Made by a program: the position numbers and the translations under genes. From positions 599,071 through 663,070 of the forward strand of contig NZ_JAATIT010000003.1 of NCBI RefSeq assembly GCF_011926545.1: a stretch of 64,000 bases of DNA. Reading direction: 5' to 3'. Below are positions 26,823 through 36,274 of the stretch, one piece after another; within the stretch, counting starts at the first letter, position 1; each line of letters starts with the position of its first letter. Under the pieces are notes generated by a model that did no database searches, was not told the DNA's origin, and saw nothing but the letters and a program-made list of their open reading frames with translations. This stretch comes from Sphingopyxis italica. GTDB taxonomy: Bacteria; Pseudomonadota; Alphaproteobacteria; Sphingomonadales; Sphingomonadaceae.

Positions 26823-27680
26823 TCACGCGGCAGCCAGAAAGGCGCGCACCGCGGGCGCGATGTCGGGACGACCGAGCGCGAGCGCGAGCGTCGCGGTCAC
26901 GAAGCCGCTCTTGTCGCCGCAATCATAGCGCGTCCCCGCGAAGGTGACGCCGTGGAAGGGCTGCTGACCGATCATCCGCGCCAGCGCGTCGGTGAGCTGG
27001 ATCTCGCCGCCCGCGCCTTCCTCCTGGCTGCCGAGCACGTCCATCACCTCGGGCTGGAGGATATAGCGGCCGATGATCGCGAGCCGCGACGGCGCGACGT
27101 CCGCCGCCGGCTTCTCGACCAGCCCCTTCACTTCGGTGATCGGTCCGGCCTGCGCCCCCGGGGTAAGGATGCCATATTTATGCGTCTGGTCCGCCGCCAC
27201 TTCCTCGGTGCAGATCAAATTGCCGCCCAGGTCGTGATAGGCCTCGACCATCTGCTTCAAACAGCCCGGCTCGCCGACCATCAGGTCGTCGGGCAGCAGC
27301 ACCGCGAAGGGCTCGTCACCGACGAGGCGGCGGGCGCACCATACGGCGTGGCCGAGCCCGAGCGGTTCCTGCTGGCGGACGATGGTGATGTCGCCCGGCG
27401 ACGGGCGGGTGCCGTCGAGCGGCGACAGCGACTTGCCGCGCCGCGCCATCGCTTCCTCAAGTTCAAAGGCGTGATCGAAATGATCCTCGATCAGGCTCTT
27501 GCCGCGGCTGGTCACGAAGATGAACTGCTCGATACCCGCCTCGCGCGCCTCGTCGACGGCATATTGGATGAGCGGCCGGTCGACGACCGGCAGCATCTCC
27601 TTTGGCATGGATTTGGTCGCCGGAAGGAACCGGGTTCCAAGGCCGCCAATGGGGAACACGGCCTTGCGTATCTTTCGCAT
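26823..27680 (-). CDS. galU: UTP-glucose-1-phosphate uridylyltransferase
   Basis: A 285-residue GalU. The nucleotide-binding opening KAVFPIGGLGTRFLPATKSMPKEM includes the GxGTRxLPxTK signature; VDRPLIQYAVDEA, QEPLGLGHAVWCAR, GEIQLTDALA and GTRYDCGDKSGFV are all in place. It makes UDP-glucose, which the ugd product at 29279-30631 oxidises to UDP-glucuronate for the exopolysaccharide. It heads the minus-strand galU-wzc-wzy unit. The 173 bases between it and the beta-helix gene contain no recognisable gene. Confidence 0.96.
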   Translation of the reverse strand: MRKIRKAVFPIGGLGTRFLPATKSMPKEMLPVVDRPLIQYAVDEAREAGIEQFIFVTSRGKSLIEDHFDHAFELEEAMARRGKSLSPLDGTRPSPGDITIVRQQEPLGLGHAVWCARRLVGDEPFAVLLPDDLMVGEPGCLKQMVEAYHDLGGNLICTEEVAADQTHKYGILTPGAQAGPITEVKGLVEKPAADVAPSRLAIIGRYILQPEVMDVLGSQEEGAGGEIQLTDALARMIGQQPFHGVTFAGTRYDCGDKSGFVTATLALALGRPDIAPAVRAFLAAA

Positions 27681-27853
27681 TTTTCCACCCTTTGCTGGTC
27701 ACTGGGTTCCCCCCCAAAAACCAGTATTCGGATTCCGCAGACACGATCGCCACGTGCTGACCGGCGCCGTTTGCGCCTTCACGCTGCATTGCAGCAAGAG
27801 CCCGGCGTCGAAGCGTGGCCAAAGTGCGTCCGGCCTATTCCGGCGCTTCCGTC

Positions 27854-28792
27854 TTAAAGTTTCGGCGGGTCGCCCTTGAACGACACGCCGCCAGGCACCG
27901 ACCCGCCGCTCCGCGAGCGGACGAGCGGGGTTCCGGGCGGCACCTGGATATCATGCGAGCCGATGATGATCTTGGCGGGTCCGTTGTGGACGTCGAAGAT
28001 CGGCCAGCCGCGGTCGCTCTTCACCACCAGATGGTCGATGGTGATGACGAGCGGCTCGCTCGCGCCCGCTACCGCCATGATTGAAAAATGATTGGTGTCG
28101 CCGACCCCGCCGATCTTGATCGGATCGATGCTGATGAGCCGCGTCGCACGCATGCTCGACCACAGGCGGAAATTGCGCGCGTTGCGGCCGCTGGTGCAAT
28201 CGTCGAGCAATGTCTCGGTCGATTTCAGGTCGAACCCGCCGTCGCTATTGTCCCACGCGGCGCACTGGCGGAACAGGAAGCGCGCATTGCCGCGCTCGGT
28301 CGAAAAGCCGTCGCCGTTCCAATATTGGTTGTCGCGGCGTTTCCATTGAAAGTGGCGCATGAAACAGCGTTCGATCCGGAAATCATGCGCGGTATCGGCG
28401 AAGCCGATGCCGACCGGAAGGTCGGTCGAACCGGTGGTGAGCATGCCGCTCGCACTGACATCCTCGATCACCCCGTGATGGCTGTCATAGCGGATGCGGG
28501 CGAAACTGCGTTCGAGGTCGCTCGCCCGCGCCCCGCGCACATGCAGCCCGACGACGCCCGCCGCCACCAGATCGGGCGCCGCGGTATTTTCGATGACGCG
28601 ATAGCCGCCCGCAACCCTGATGTCGGAAATTTGCACGTCGCGAACCGGCTCGCGAATCACGAACAGGCCGTTGCCGACATCGCGGGCGCGCACGCCGCGA
28701 TAGACGCCGCCCGAGCGCACGACATAGACGGGCTCGCCGCCCGCGGCGATCTGAACCGCGCTCGCGGCGCGGCGGGAGGACATATCGGCCAT
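27854..28792 (-). CDS. Right-handed parallel beta-helix protein (possible polysaccharide lyase/hydrolase)
   Basis: The protein has 312 residues of short repeating beta-strand rungs (VQISDIRVAGGYRVIEN, HGVIEDVSASGM, FRIERCFMRHFQW, FLFRQCAAWDNSDGGFDLKS, TLLDDCTSGRN), the sequence pattern of pectate-lyase-like beta-helices. NSDGGFDLK is the conserved stretch often near the active cleft. It lacks an evident signal peptide at the chosen start, so a start further upstream cannot be excluded. Beta-helix lyases or epimerases are common in exopolysaccharide loci and trim or release the polymer. Substrate is unknown. Confidence 0.75.
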   Translation of the reverse strand: MADMSSRRAASAVQIAAGGEPVYVVRSGGVYRGVRARDVGNGLFVIREPVRDVQISDIRVAGGYRVIENTAAPDLVAAGVVGLHVRGARASDLERSFARIRYDSHHGVIEDVSASGMLTTGSTDLPVGIGFADTAHDFRIERCFMRHFQWKRRDNQYWNGDGFSTERGNARFLFRQCAAWDNSDGGFDLKSTETLLDDCTSGRNARNFRLWSSMRATRLISIDPIKIGGVGDTNHFSIMAVAGASEPLVITIDHLVVKSDRGWPIFDVHNGPAKIIIGSHDIQVPPGTPLVRSRSGGSVPGGVSFKGDPPKL

Positions 28793-29278
28793 GCGCCCGG
28801 CGTTAGTCGGACGCCGCCGGACAAGGCGAGCGCGATGCGGCGCGGCGTGGCGCGTCCGGGATCAGCGCAGCGCGGGCGCCGCTTCGATGGGCTTCGCCCG
28901 CCCGGCGTCCCGATTCGTCTGGCCCGAAGCGTCGAACAGCGAGCGACACCGGCGCGTCGGCGAAAAATTCCGGGCGTTGCGTTCGAGCCGCGCGCTTTTC
29001 GCTCGGCCCGTCGCAGCTGGCCCGTGATCCGCCCGCGACGCGTGGCGTGTTCAAGGCGAAGCGTTCGCCGCAAGGGAGCGAATCGACCCGACGTTCGTTT
29101 GCGCAGAGCCGCGAGCTATCTACCTATAATTGACTGCATTTTTTGAAATCAGCACGGCATTCGCTTCGCCTTTCAATTGCCTCTTTTCAAAGCGGGCAAG
29201 TTGACGTGCGGGGGGCAGGCGCGATGATTGTTCGCAAGCGCAGCAAAATCGCCTTCATATAAAAGGGAGCAACGCGGT
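28793..29278. other. 486-base intergenic region upstream of ugd
   Basis: Divergent spacer between the beta-helix gene (minus) and ugd (plus). Most of it (to about 29100) is GC-rich and has no convincing gene; 29105-29215 is AT-rich (TATAATTGACTGCATTTTTT) and is the likely promoter region for the plus-strand ugd operon. Exact -35/-10 boxes could not be assigned with confidence. AAAAGGGAGC at 29261-29270 is the ribosome-binding site of ugd. Confidence 0.5.
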
Positions 29279-30631
29279 ATGCGTATCGTAATGATCGGGT
29301 CCGGCTATGTCGGGCTCGTTTCGGGCGCGTGTTTTGCCGATTTCGGCCATCATGTGACCTGCGTCGACAAGGACGCGAACAAGATCGCCCGTCTTCGCGC
29401 CGGCGGAATTCCCATTTATGAGCCCGGGCTCGACGGCCTGGTCGCGCGCAATGTCGCCGCAGGCAACCTCGCCTTCACCACCGAACTGTCCGAGGCGGTG
29501 AGCGCCGCCGATGTCGTGTTCATCGCGGTCGGCACCCCCAGCCGTCGCGGCGACGGCCACGCCGACCTCTCCTTCGTCCATGACGCGGCGCGCGAGATCG
29601 CGGGAGCACTGAGCGGCTTCACCGTGATCGTCACCAAATCCACCGTTCCCGTCGGGACGGGCGACGAGGTCGAGCGGATCATCCACGAGTGCAACCCCGC
29701 GGCCGAATTTGCCGTCGCCTCCAACCCGGAATTCCTGCGCGAAGGCGCCGCGATCGAGGATTTCAAGCGCCCCGACCGCGTCGTCATCGGCATAGAGGAC
29801 GAACGCGCCCGCGCCCCGCTGGAGGAAGTCTATCGCCCGCTGTCGCTGAACAAGGCGCCGATCGTCTTCACCCGGCGGCGCACCAGCGAGCTGATCAAAT
29901 ATGCCGCCAACGCCTTTCTCGCGATGAAGATCACCTACATCAACGAGATGGCGGACCTGTGCGAACAGGTCGGCGCCGATGTGCAGGAGGTCGCGCGCGG
30001 CATCGGGCTCGACAACCGGATCGGCGGCAAATTCCTGCATGCGGGGCCCGGCTATGGCGGCTCCTGCTTTCCCAAGGACACGCTCGCGTTGATGAAGACG
30101 GCGCAGGACCATGACGCACCGCTGCGGCTGATCGAAGCGACCGTCGCGGTGAACGAGCAGCGCAAGCGCGCGATGGGCCGCAAGGTTCTGGCGGCGATCG
30201 AGGGGCCGGTCCGCGGCCGCGCCGTCGCGCTACTCGGCCTGACCTTCAAGCCCAACACCGACGACATGCGCGACGCGCCCTCGATCGCGATCATCCAGAC
30301 GCTGCAGGATGCCGGCGCCAAGGTGCGCGCCTACGACCCCGAGGGTATGGAAGCGGCCAAGACGGTGCTGAGCGACGTCGAATATGCGTCCTCCGCCTAC
30401 GCCGCCGCCGACGGCGCGGCGGCGACGGTGATCGTCACCGAATGGGACGCGTTCCGCGCGCTCGACCTGACGCGGCTGGGGGCGGCGATGGCCGATCCGC
30501 TACTCGTCGACCTCCGCAACATCTATCGCCCCGCGCAGGCCGAAGCGGCGGGGCTGCGCTACGTCGGCATCGGGCGCCCCGGCAAGTCCGACGAGGATGG
30601 CGCACTCTCGAACGAAAGGCGCGCCGCGTGA
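29279..30631 (+). CDS. ugd: UDP-glucose 6-dehydrogenase
   Basis: The product is 450 residues. The NAD-binding start is MRIVMIGSGYVGLVSGACFA; VIVTKSTVPVGTGDEV, ASNPEFLREGAAIEDF and the catalytic thiol in GYGGSCFPKDT (Cys263) are diagnostic, and ALLGLTFKPNTDDMRDAPS marks the C-terminal domain. It oxidises UDP-glucose to UDP-glucuronate. The start at 29279 follows AAAAGGGAGC. The GTGA overlap with the next gene, a UDP-glucuronate epimerase-type enzyme, couples the two steps of precursor synthesis. Confidence 0.97.
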   Translation: MRIVMIGSGYVGLVSGACFADFGHHVTCVDKDANKIARLRAGGIPIYEPGLDGLVARNVAAGNLAFTTELSEAVSAADVVFIAVGTPSRRGDGHADLSFVHDAAREIAGALSGFTVIVTKSTVPVGTGDEVERIIHECNPAAEFAVASNPEFLREGAAIEDFKRPDRVVIGIEDERARAPLEEVYRPLSLNKAPIVFTRRRTSELIKYAANAFLAMKITYINEMADLCEQVGADVQEVARGIGLDNRIGGKFLHAGPGYGGSCFPKDTLALMKTAQDHDAPLRLIEATVAVNEQRKRAMGRKVLAAIEGPVRGRAVALLGLTFKPNTDDMRDAPSIAIIQTLQDAGAKVRAYDPEGMEAAKTVLSDVEYASSAYAAADGAAATVIVTEWDAFRALDLTRLGAAMADPLLVDLRNIYRPAQAEAAGLRYVGIGRPGKSDEDGALSNERRAA

Positions 30632-31641
30632 CCGACGACAGCCCCATATTGGTGACGGGCGCCGCCGGCTTTATCGGCCATGCGGTGTCCGAACGGCTGC
30701 TCGCGCGCGGCGAGCGCGTGATCGGCCTCGACAGCTTCACCGACTATTATGACGTCGCGCTCAAAAAGGCGCGCACGGCGCGGCTTGCCGGCAATTTCAA
30801 TTTCCGGCTGATCGACGGCGACATCGCCAGCCCCGGGCTGGTCAGCGAGTTGGTGGAAGCGAACGGCATCCGCCGGATCGTCCACCTCGCCGCGCAAGCC
30901 GGCGTGCGCTACAGCCTCGAAAATCCCTTCGCCTATGAGCACAGCAATCTCAAAGGGCATCTCGCGGTGCTCGAGGCGGCGCGCCATGCGGGCACTGTCG
31001 AGCATCTCGTCTACGCCTCGTCGAGTTCGGTCTATGGCGACCGTCCGATCGGCGGCGCGGGTTTCCGCGAGGACGAGCCCTGCACCGCGCCGGTCTCGCT
31101 CTACGCGGCGACCAAGCGCAGCTGCGAATTGATGAGCCAGAGCTATGCGACGCTCTATGGGCTGCCGCTCAGCGGGCTGCGCTTCTTCACCGTCTATGGC
31201 CCGTGGGGCCGCCCCGATATGGCCTATTACGGCTTCGCGCAGAAAATCCTGCTCGGCCAGCCGATCGAGGTGTTCGGCGAAGGCCGGATGGCGCGCGATT
31301 TCACCTATATCGACGATATCGTCGACGGGATCGTCGGCGTGCTCGACCGGCCTCCGGCGGGCGGCGAAAACCGGTTGCTCAACATCGGCGACTGCAATCC
31401 CGTCGGCTTGATGGACATGATCGCGACGCTCGAGCGCGCGCTCGGCCGGCCGGCGATCAAGCTGATGCGGCCGATGCAGCCGGGCGATGTAACCGCGACC
31501 TACGCCGACATCTCGGCGATCAACGCGCTCACCGGATACAGTCCCAAGGTCCCGCTCACGCAAGGAATCGAGCGGTTCGTCGACTGGTATCTGGGCGAAA
31601 TAGAAAATGGTGGAAGAGGGCCGATGGCAGCGGTGGCCTGA
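30628..31641 (+). CDS. NAD-dependent UDP-glucuronate 4-epimerase-like protein
   Basis: A 337-residue extended short-chain dehydrogenase/epimerase. Visible are the Rossmann motif VTGAAGFIGHAVS (9-21), the AAQAGVRYSLENPFAYEHSN stretch characteristic of UDP-glucuronate 4-epimerases, SSSSVYG, and the catalytic SLYAATKRS (Tyr159, Lys163). It would turn UDP-glucuronate from Ugd into UDP-galacturonate. The start is GTG 30628 overlapping the ugd stop, with GAAAGG 10 bases before. UDP-glucose 4-epimerase activity is a less likely alternative. Confidence 0.92.
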   Translation: MTDDSPILVTGAAGFIGHAVSERLLARGERVIGLDSFTDYYDVALKKARTARLAGNFNFRLIDGDIASPGLVSELVEANGIRRIVHLAAQAGVRYSLENPFAYEHSNLKGHLAVLEAARHAGTVEHLVYASSSSVYGDRPIGGAGFREDEPCTAPVSLYAATKRSCELMSQSYATLYGLPLSGLRFFTVYGPWGRPDMAYYGFAQKILLGQPIEVFGEGRMARDFTYIDDIVDGIVGVLDRPPAGGENRLLNIGDCNPVGLMDMIATLERALGRPAIKLMRPMQPGDVTATYADISAINALTGYSPKVPLTQGIERFVDWYLGEIENGGRGPMAAVA

Positions 31642-31677
31642 GCCGGGAAATCCGGCCGGGCGCTTTTGGAGTTTATG

Positions 31678-32868
31678 ATGCTGCAACGGACAAACATATC
31701 TTCCGGCGCCCCCGCAGGGTCGCCCACCATCTGCGTGACCGGCCTGCGCGGCTTTCCGCACGTCATGGGCGGGATCGAAAGCCATTGCGAGGAGCTGCTG
31801 CCGCGGATCAAGGCGCTGTGGCCCGGCCACCGTTCGGTCGTGCTCGGCCGCGCGCCCTATCTGCCCGAGCCCGTGGGCGAGCATCGCGGGGTCGAGATCG
31901 TCGGCATCCCCTGCCCGCGCTCGCAGCATTTCGAAGCGATCGTGTCGACCTTCCTCGCCGTGCTGTCAGCGCGGAAACGCGGCGCCGGGTTGATTCACAT
32001 CCATGCGATCGGCCCCGGATTGCTGGCGCCGGTCGCGCGGTTGCTCGGGCTGAAAGTCGTCGTAACGCATCACGGCACCGATTATCACCGTGCCAAATGG
32101 GGCCCGCTCGCGCGCGGCGCGCTGCGCGCCGGCGAGTGGCTGGCGCTCAGCTTCGCCGACCGGGTCATCGCCGTTTCCCCTTCGCTCGCCGCGCAATTGC
32201 GACAGAGCTTTCCCGAGCGCGCGCAGAGGATTGCCTATATCCCCAACGGCACCTCCGACCTGCCCGGCGATGCCGATCCCGCGCTGATATTCGAGCGGCT
32301 GGGGATCGCGGACGGCGACTTCCTGCTCGCCGTCGCGCGGCTCGTCCCCGAAAAGGGTCTGCACGACCTGATCGACGCCTATGAGCGGTCGGATCGCACC
32401 GCCAAGCTGGTGATCGCCGGCTCGGCTGATCATGCGAGCGAATATGCCCGCGACTTGCTCGCGCGCGCCAGCGACCGCGTGATCTTCGCCGGCGTCCAGT
32501 CGCGCGCGACGCTGAAATGTCTCTACGAACATTGCGCGCTGTTCGTCATGCCTTCCTATCATGAAGGCCTGCCGATCGCGGCGCTGGAGGCGGCGAGTTG
32601 CGGCGCGCGGATATTGCTCAGCGACATCCCGGCCAATCTCGACATCGCGCTCGACGCTGTGAACTATTTTCCGGTCGGCGACGTCGCGGAACTCACCGCG
32701 CGGCTGAACGCCGATTGCACCGATTTTCAGGTCGATCGCGACACCGTCCGCGCACGCTTCAGTTGGGACAGGGCGGCGGCGGAGACGCTCGAAGTCTACC
32801 GCACCGCGCTTGCGCCGCGCCGACGGGTTCCGCGCCCCACAGCCACCCCCGGGACGGCGAGGGGCTAA
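31678..32868 (+). CDS. Glycosyltransferase, GT4 type
   Basis: The protein has 396 residues. A GT-B fold glycosyltransferase: the N-terminal domain begins ICVTGLRGFPHVMGGIESHC (glycine-rich acceptor-side loop), and the C-terminal nucleotide-sugar domain contains VARLVPEKGLHDLIDAYE and the EX7E-like region MPSYHEGLPIAALEAASCGA. ATG 31678 is chosen for its 6-base spacing from GGAG at 31668-31671; ATG 31675 is adjacent. It follows the epimerase by 36 bases and probably adds a sugar to the lipid-linked repeat unit. Donor and linkage are unknown. Confidence 0.9.
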   Translation: MLQRTNISSGAPAGSPTICVTGLRGFPHVMGGIESHCEELLPRIKALWPGHRSVVLGRAPYLPEPVGEHRGVEIVGIPCPRSQHFEAIVSTFLAVLSARKRGAGLIHIHAIGPGLLAPVARLLGLKVVVTHHGTDYHRAKWGPLARGALRAGEWLALSFADRVIAVSPSLAAQLRQSFPERAQRIAYIPNGTSDLPGDADPALIFERLGIADGDFLLAVARLVPEKGLHDLIDAYERSDRTAKLVIAGSADHASEYARDLLARASDRVIFAGVQSRATLKCLYEHCALFVMPSYHEGLPIAALEAASCGARILLSDIPANLDIALDAVNYFPVGDVAELTARLNADCTDFQVDRDTVRARFSWDRAAAETLEVYRTALAPRRRVPRPTATPGTARG

Positions 32869-33143
32869 GCGCGCAGCCGGGCGATCACTTCGGCCCGGTC
32901 GGCCGCGTCGATCGGGCCGCTGATTTCGATCTTGCCGCCAGCCATTCGCGCCTGGGCGATCCGCGGCCGCCACGCGTTCGCGCGCCATTGCCAGCTGCGA
33001 ATGCGCCAGCGCCCCGGTCCTTCGGACTCGATCGCCAGCGTCGGGCGGCCGGTGCGGTCGGCTGCCGCCCCATCGTCATCGCGCCGGGTGCAAGCGCTCG
33101 CCGCGGCGGCGGCCATCGAGGTCAGCAATATTCGTCGGTCCAT
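32865..33143 (-). CDS. Small exported protein within the exopolysaccharide locus
   Basis: The product is 92 residues. An N-terminal signal-like segment MDRRILLTSMAAAAASACTR carries a possible lipobox (ASAC) preceded by twin arginines. The mature part (LAIESEGPGRWRIRSWQWRAN, then GGKIEISGPIDAADRAEVIARL) looks like a small beta/alpha domain. GGAG lies 8 bases before the ATG. Its stop overlaps that of the convergent glycosyltransferase. It is 44 bases from the acyltransferase gene on the same strand. No family is recognised. Confidence 0.62.
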   Translation of the reverse strand: MDRRILLTSMAAAAASACTRRDDDGAAADRTGRPTLAIESEGPGRWRIRSWQWRANAWRPRIAQARMAGGKIEISGPIDAADRAEVIARLRA

Positions 33144-33187
33144 CGGATAATCTCCATTGATATGTGGACAGCAAGGCGGCTCGACCA

Positions 33188-34348
33188 TCATGGCGCCGCG
33201 ATCTTTTCGGGCACGGTCTGGTGAGCGCGGGATGTGCCGCGGCCGATGGCGCGCCCGATCACCGTCTTTCCCAGCCGCTGCCCGGGCAGCTCGACCAGCT
33301 TGTAGGTCGCAAAAGCAAGCGCATAGGTCGCCGGCACCACGATCGCGCCGGTCAGCAGGAAACGCTCGATCGCGCCTAGCCCGATGCCGAACCGCCCGAT
33401 CACCGCCGCCGCCACGGGCTGGAGGATGAGCAGGTGGATCAGATAGGTCCCATAGGAAAGCTCGCCCAGCCAATGGAAGGGCCGGCTGCCGAGCAGCCGC
33501 GAAATCCAGTCGATCACGCCGAGCGAGCGCAGGTGAACCAGCGCGAAGAAGCCGAAGACGAGCAACTCGCGGACCGCGAAGTGGAGCAGATCCTGATCGC
33601 CACCGATCGGGATCGCGGCGAGCAGCATCGCCGCGCCGAGACGCATCCACAGCCGCGCGGCGCTTTCGCCCGCACCGGCGGCGAGCAGCATGCCGGCGAG
33701 GAAAAGCTGGAGCTTCAATGGCAGAAAGGACGGCATCGGATAGTCGAGCCCCGCCGCCCCCGCGAGCAGCGCGAGCGCCACCCCGCCCCCCGCCGCGATA
33801 AGCGCCGACGTGACCCAGCCGAACCGCCGTCCGAGCAGCACCAAGAAAGGAAAGAGCAGGTAGAATTGCATCTCGAGCCCGAGGCTCCAGTCGGGCAGCG
33901 GGGTGCGGAAGGCATAATCCGGCAGCAATCCGAACAGGAAACTCAGATGCAGCGCGATGTTCGTGAGGCTGCCGTCGAGATAGCGTTCGGGCGGCTGGAG
34001 CGACTGGCCGAGAAAGCTGTCGATCGCGACGCGGTCGGCGTAGATCGACGGCCCCGCGATCAGCGCGGCGGCGAGCGTCACATAGAAAAGCGGCGCCAGC
34101 CGGAAAAATCGCCTTGTCCAGAAGGCCGCCCAGGTGCCGGGCGCGTTCCAGTCCTCGCGGTCCGCGCGCAACCGGTACTGGAACATCATCAGGAAGCCCG
34201 AGAGCAGGATGAACAAATCGACGCCAAGGTCGGGCTTGCTCATCAGCGGCAGCCGGAAACCCGTGAGGATCATCATGTGCCCGAGCAGCACCCAAAGCGC
34301 CGCGACGCCGCGCAAGCCGTCCAGACACTCGACGCGCCGAATGTCCAT
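33188..34348 (-). CDS. Acyltransferase 3 family membrane protein (OafA-like)
   Basis: A 386-residue protein with about ten transmembrane helices. The opening RRVECLDGLRGVAALWVLLGHMM has the conserved Arg-Gly and His of Acyltransferase_3 proteins. GVDLFILLSGFLMMFQYRLR, WTRRFFRLAPLFYVTLAAAL and PLPDWSLGLEMQFYLLFPF follow in the expected order. It transfers acetyl or another acyl group to sugars across the inner membrane, so it probably O-acylates the exopolysaccharide. GGAGATAG precedes the start. Confidence 0.92.
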   Translation of the reverse strand: MDIRRVECLDGLRGVAALWVLLGHMMILTGFRLPLMSKPDLGVDLFILLSGFLMMFQYRLRADREDWNAPGTWAAFWTRRFFRLAPLFYVTLAAALIAGPSIYADRVAIDSFLGQSLQPPERYLDGSLTNIALHLSFLFGLLPDYAFRTPLPDWSLGLEMQFYLLFPFLVLLGRRFGWVTSALIAAGGGVALALLAGAAGLDYPMPSFLPLKLQLFLAGMLLAAGAGESAARLWMRLGAAMLLAAIPIGGDQDLLHFAVRELLVFGFFALVHLRSLGVIDWISRLLGSRPFHWLGELSYGTYLIHLLILQPVAAAVIGRFGIGLGAIERFLLTGAIVVPATYALAFATYKLVELPGQRLGKTVIGRAIGRGTSRAHQTVPEKIAAP

Positions 34349-34532
34349 TACCTATCTCCGCAAACGTTCATCGGTGCCCCTGGTGATAGACGTCTCGCTG
34401 CGCGAAACTCGCTCGAATCGGCCAGATGCCCCCCGCAGGCGATGAAGCGGGCGGCGCTGTGTGCGCTGCAACAAATCGGCGTGGTAAGGGTTCTGCCGAA
34501 GCGAATTCCGCACCAAACCCCAACGAGGTCCC

Positions 34533-35714
34533 ATGCTGCACCGAAAGCGGATATTGTTCGCGATCAACTCGCTCGCGGGCGGCGGCGCCGAGCGCGTGCT
34601 CGCGACCTTGCTCGCCGGGTCGGAGCCATGGCGCGCGCGCTATGACATCCATCTCGCGCTGCTCGACGACGAGCCGCGTGCCTATGACGTGCCCGAATGG
34701 GTCGAACTTCACCAGCTCGACGCCAGGCATAAATTGCTGCCGAGCCTGACCGGACTGCGCGCGCTCGCCGGGCGGCTCAAGCCCCATGCGACGCTGAGCT
34801 TTCTTACCCGCGCCAACATCGCCAACGCCTGGGCGATGGCGGGGCGGCGGCGGCCATGGCTGATCAGCGAGCGGGTGAACACCAGCGCCCATCTCGGCAG
34901 CGCTGTCGCCGCCAGGGCGATGGTGCGCCTCGTCTACCCGCGCGCGGCGCATGTCATCGCCGTGTCCGAGGGCGTCGTCGACGATCTTGCCGCCCATTTC
35001 GGCGTGGCGCGGAGCCGCATGTCGGCGATCGCCAATCCGGTCGATCATCGGCGCATCGCCGAACTCGCCGCCGAACCGCCCGCCTTCGTCCCGGCCGGGC
35101 CCTATATCGCCGCGGCCGGGCGGCTCGTCCCCAACAAGAATTTTCCGCTGCTGCTGCGCGCCTATGCCCAGGCCGCGCCGCCCGAGCGCCTCGTCATTCT
35201 CGGCGAAGGGCCCGAGCGCGGCGCACTCGAGGCACTCGCGGCATCCTTGGGTATCGCGGGCCGGGTCGATATGCCCGGCTTCGTCGCCAACCCCTTCGCG
35301 GTGGTCGCGCGCGCGCGCGCCTATGCGATGCCCTCCAATGCCGAGGGCTTCCCGAACGGGCTGGTCGAGGCGATGGCGTGCGGCGTGCCCGTCGTCGCGA
35401 CCAATTGCGCCTCCGGCCCGTCCGAGATTCTGGCCGACCGGCCGCGCGAGACGATCAGCGGCGGGATCGATGTCGATGCGGGCGCGTTGGTGCCGACCGA
35501 TGATGTGCCATCCTTCGCCGCCGCCTTGCGCCGGCTACTCGCCGAGCCGCACCGTAGCGAATGCGGCAAGCGCGCGCGCGCGCGCTCGCTTGCCTATGGC
35601 GTCGAACAGGCCGCGGCGAATTATTGGGCGCGGATCGAGGCGGCGCTCGCCCAGCCGCGCACAGGGACCGAATTCAAAGACATTGCAGTATCAAGTCCGG
35701 GAGTGAATTCATGA
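34533..35714 (+). CDS. Glycosyltransferase, GT4 type
   Basis: A 393-residue GT-B glycosyltransferase. The acceptor domain begins RILFAINSLAGGGAERVLATLL, the glycine-rich loop common in GT4 enzymes. The donor domain shows GRLVPNKNFPLLLRAYAQA and the catalytic region MPSNAEGFPNGLVEAMACGVPVV (an EX7E motif). The C-terminus bears AEPHRSECGKRARARS. GAGG lies 4 bases before ATG 34533. Its stop overlaps the start of the export lipoprotein gene (ATGA), so it heads the GT4-wza-acetyltransferase unit. Confidence 0.92.
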   Translation: MLHRKRILFAINSLAGGGAERVLATLLAGSEPWRARYDIHLALLDDEPRAYDVPEWVELHQLDARHKLLPSLTGLRALAGRLKPHATLSFLTRANIANAWAMAGRRRPWLISERVNTSAHLGSAVAARAMVRLVYPRAAHVIAVSEGVVDDLAAHFGVARSRMSAIANPVDHRRIAELAAEPPAFVPAGPYIAAAGRLVPNKNFPLLLRAYAQAAPPERLVILGEGPERGALEALAASLGIAGRVDMPGFVANPFAVVARARAYAMPSNAEGFPNGLVEAMACGVPVVATNCASGPSEILADRPRETISGGIDVDAGALVPTDDVPSFAAALRRLLAEPHRSECGKRARARSLAYGVEQAAANYWARIEAALAQPRTGTEFKDIAVSSPGVNS

Positions 35715-36274
35715 AATGGCATAAGCAGATCGCCTTGGCGGGCATGCTCGCGATGCTCGGCGGGTGTGCCGGACAGGCGCCGCTCGCGGGCAGCGGCGCG
35801 GCACCGCCGCCCGCCGAAGCCTTCCGCCTCTCGCCCGGCGACAAGGTCAAGATCGCGACCTATGGCGAAGAGACGCTGACCGGCGATTTCGAAGTGTCGC
35901 CCGCCGGCACGATCGCCTTCCCGCTGATCGGCGAGGTCAAGGCGGCGGGCTTGCAGACCGACGAACTGTCGAAGGCGATCGAGGCGAAGCTGGCGGGCGG
36001 CTATCTGCTCGAGCCCAAAGTCTCGGTCCAGGTCGCGAGCTTCCGCCCCGTCTATGTGCTCGGCGAAGTGAACAAGCCCGGCGAATATCCCTATACGCAG
36101 GGTCTCACCATCCGCGGCGCGGTCGCCAAGGCCGACGGTTTCACCTATCGCGCCAACGAGAAGCGCGTCTTCCTGAAACGCGCGGGCGAGGCGGGCGAGC
36201 GCGAATATGAGCTGACCGCCGATTTCCCGGTGCTTCCCGGCGACACGATCCGCTTCGGCGAGCGCTATTTCTGA
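35711..36274 (+). CDS. Polysaccharide export outer-membrane lipoprotein (Wza/GumB-like)
   Basis: The product is 187 residues. The lipoprotein signal MKWHKQIALAGMLAMLGGC gives Cys19. A Poly_export domain follows (YRLSPGD-like FRLSPGDKVKIATYGEETL, then GTIAFPLIGEVKAAGL), then a SLBB-like domain (RPVYVLGEVNKPGEYPYTQG). It is much shorter than E. coli Wza, like GumB/GelD-type export proteins. It forms the periplasm-spanning outer-membrane channel with the Wzc-like co-polymerase. It overlaps the upstream glycosyltransferase by 4 bases and the downstream gene by 1. Confidence 0.94.
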   Translation: MKWHKQIALAGMLAMLGGCAGQAPLAGSGAAPPPAEAFRLSPGDKVKIATYGEETLTGDFEVSPAGTIAFPLIGEVKAAGLQTDELSKAIEAKLAGGYLLEPKVSVQVASFRPVYVLGEVNKPGEYPYTQGLTIRGAVAKADGFTYRANEKRVFLKRAGEAGEREYELTADFPVLPGDTIRFGERYF

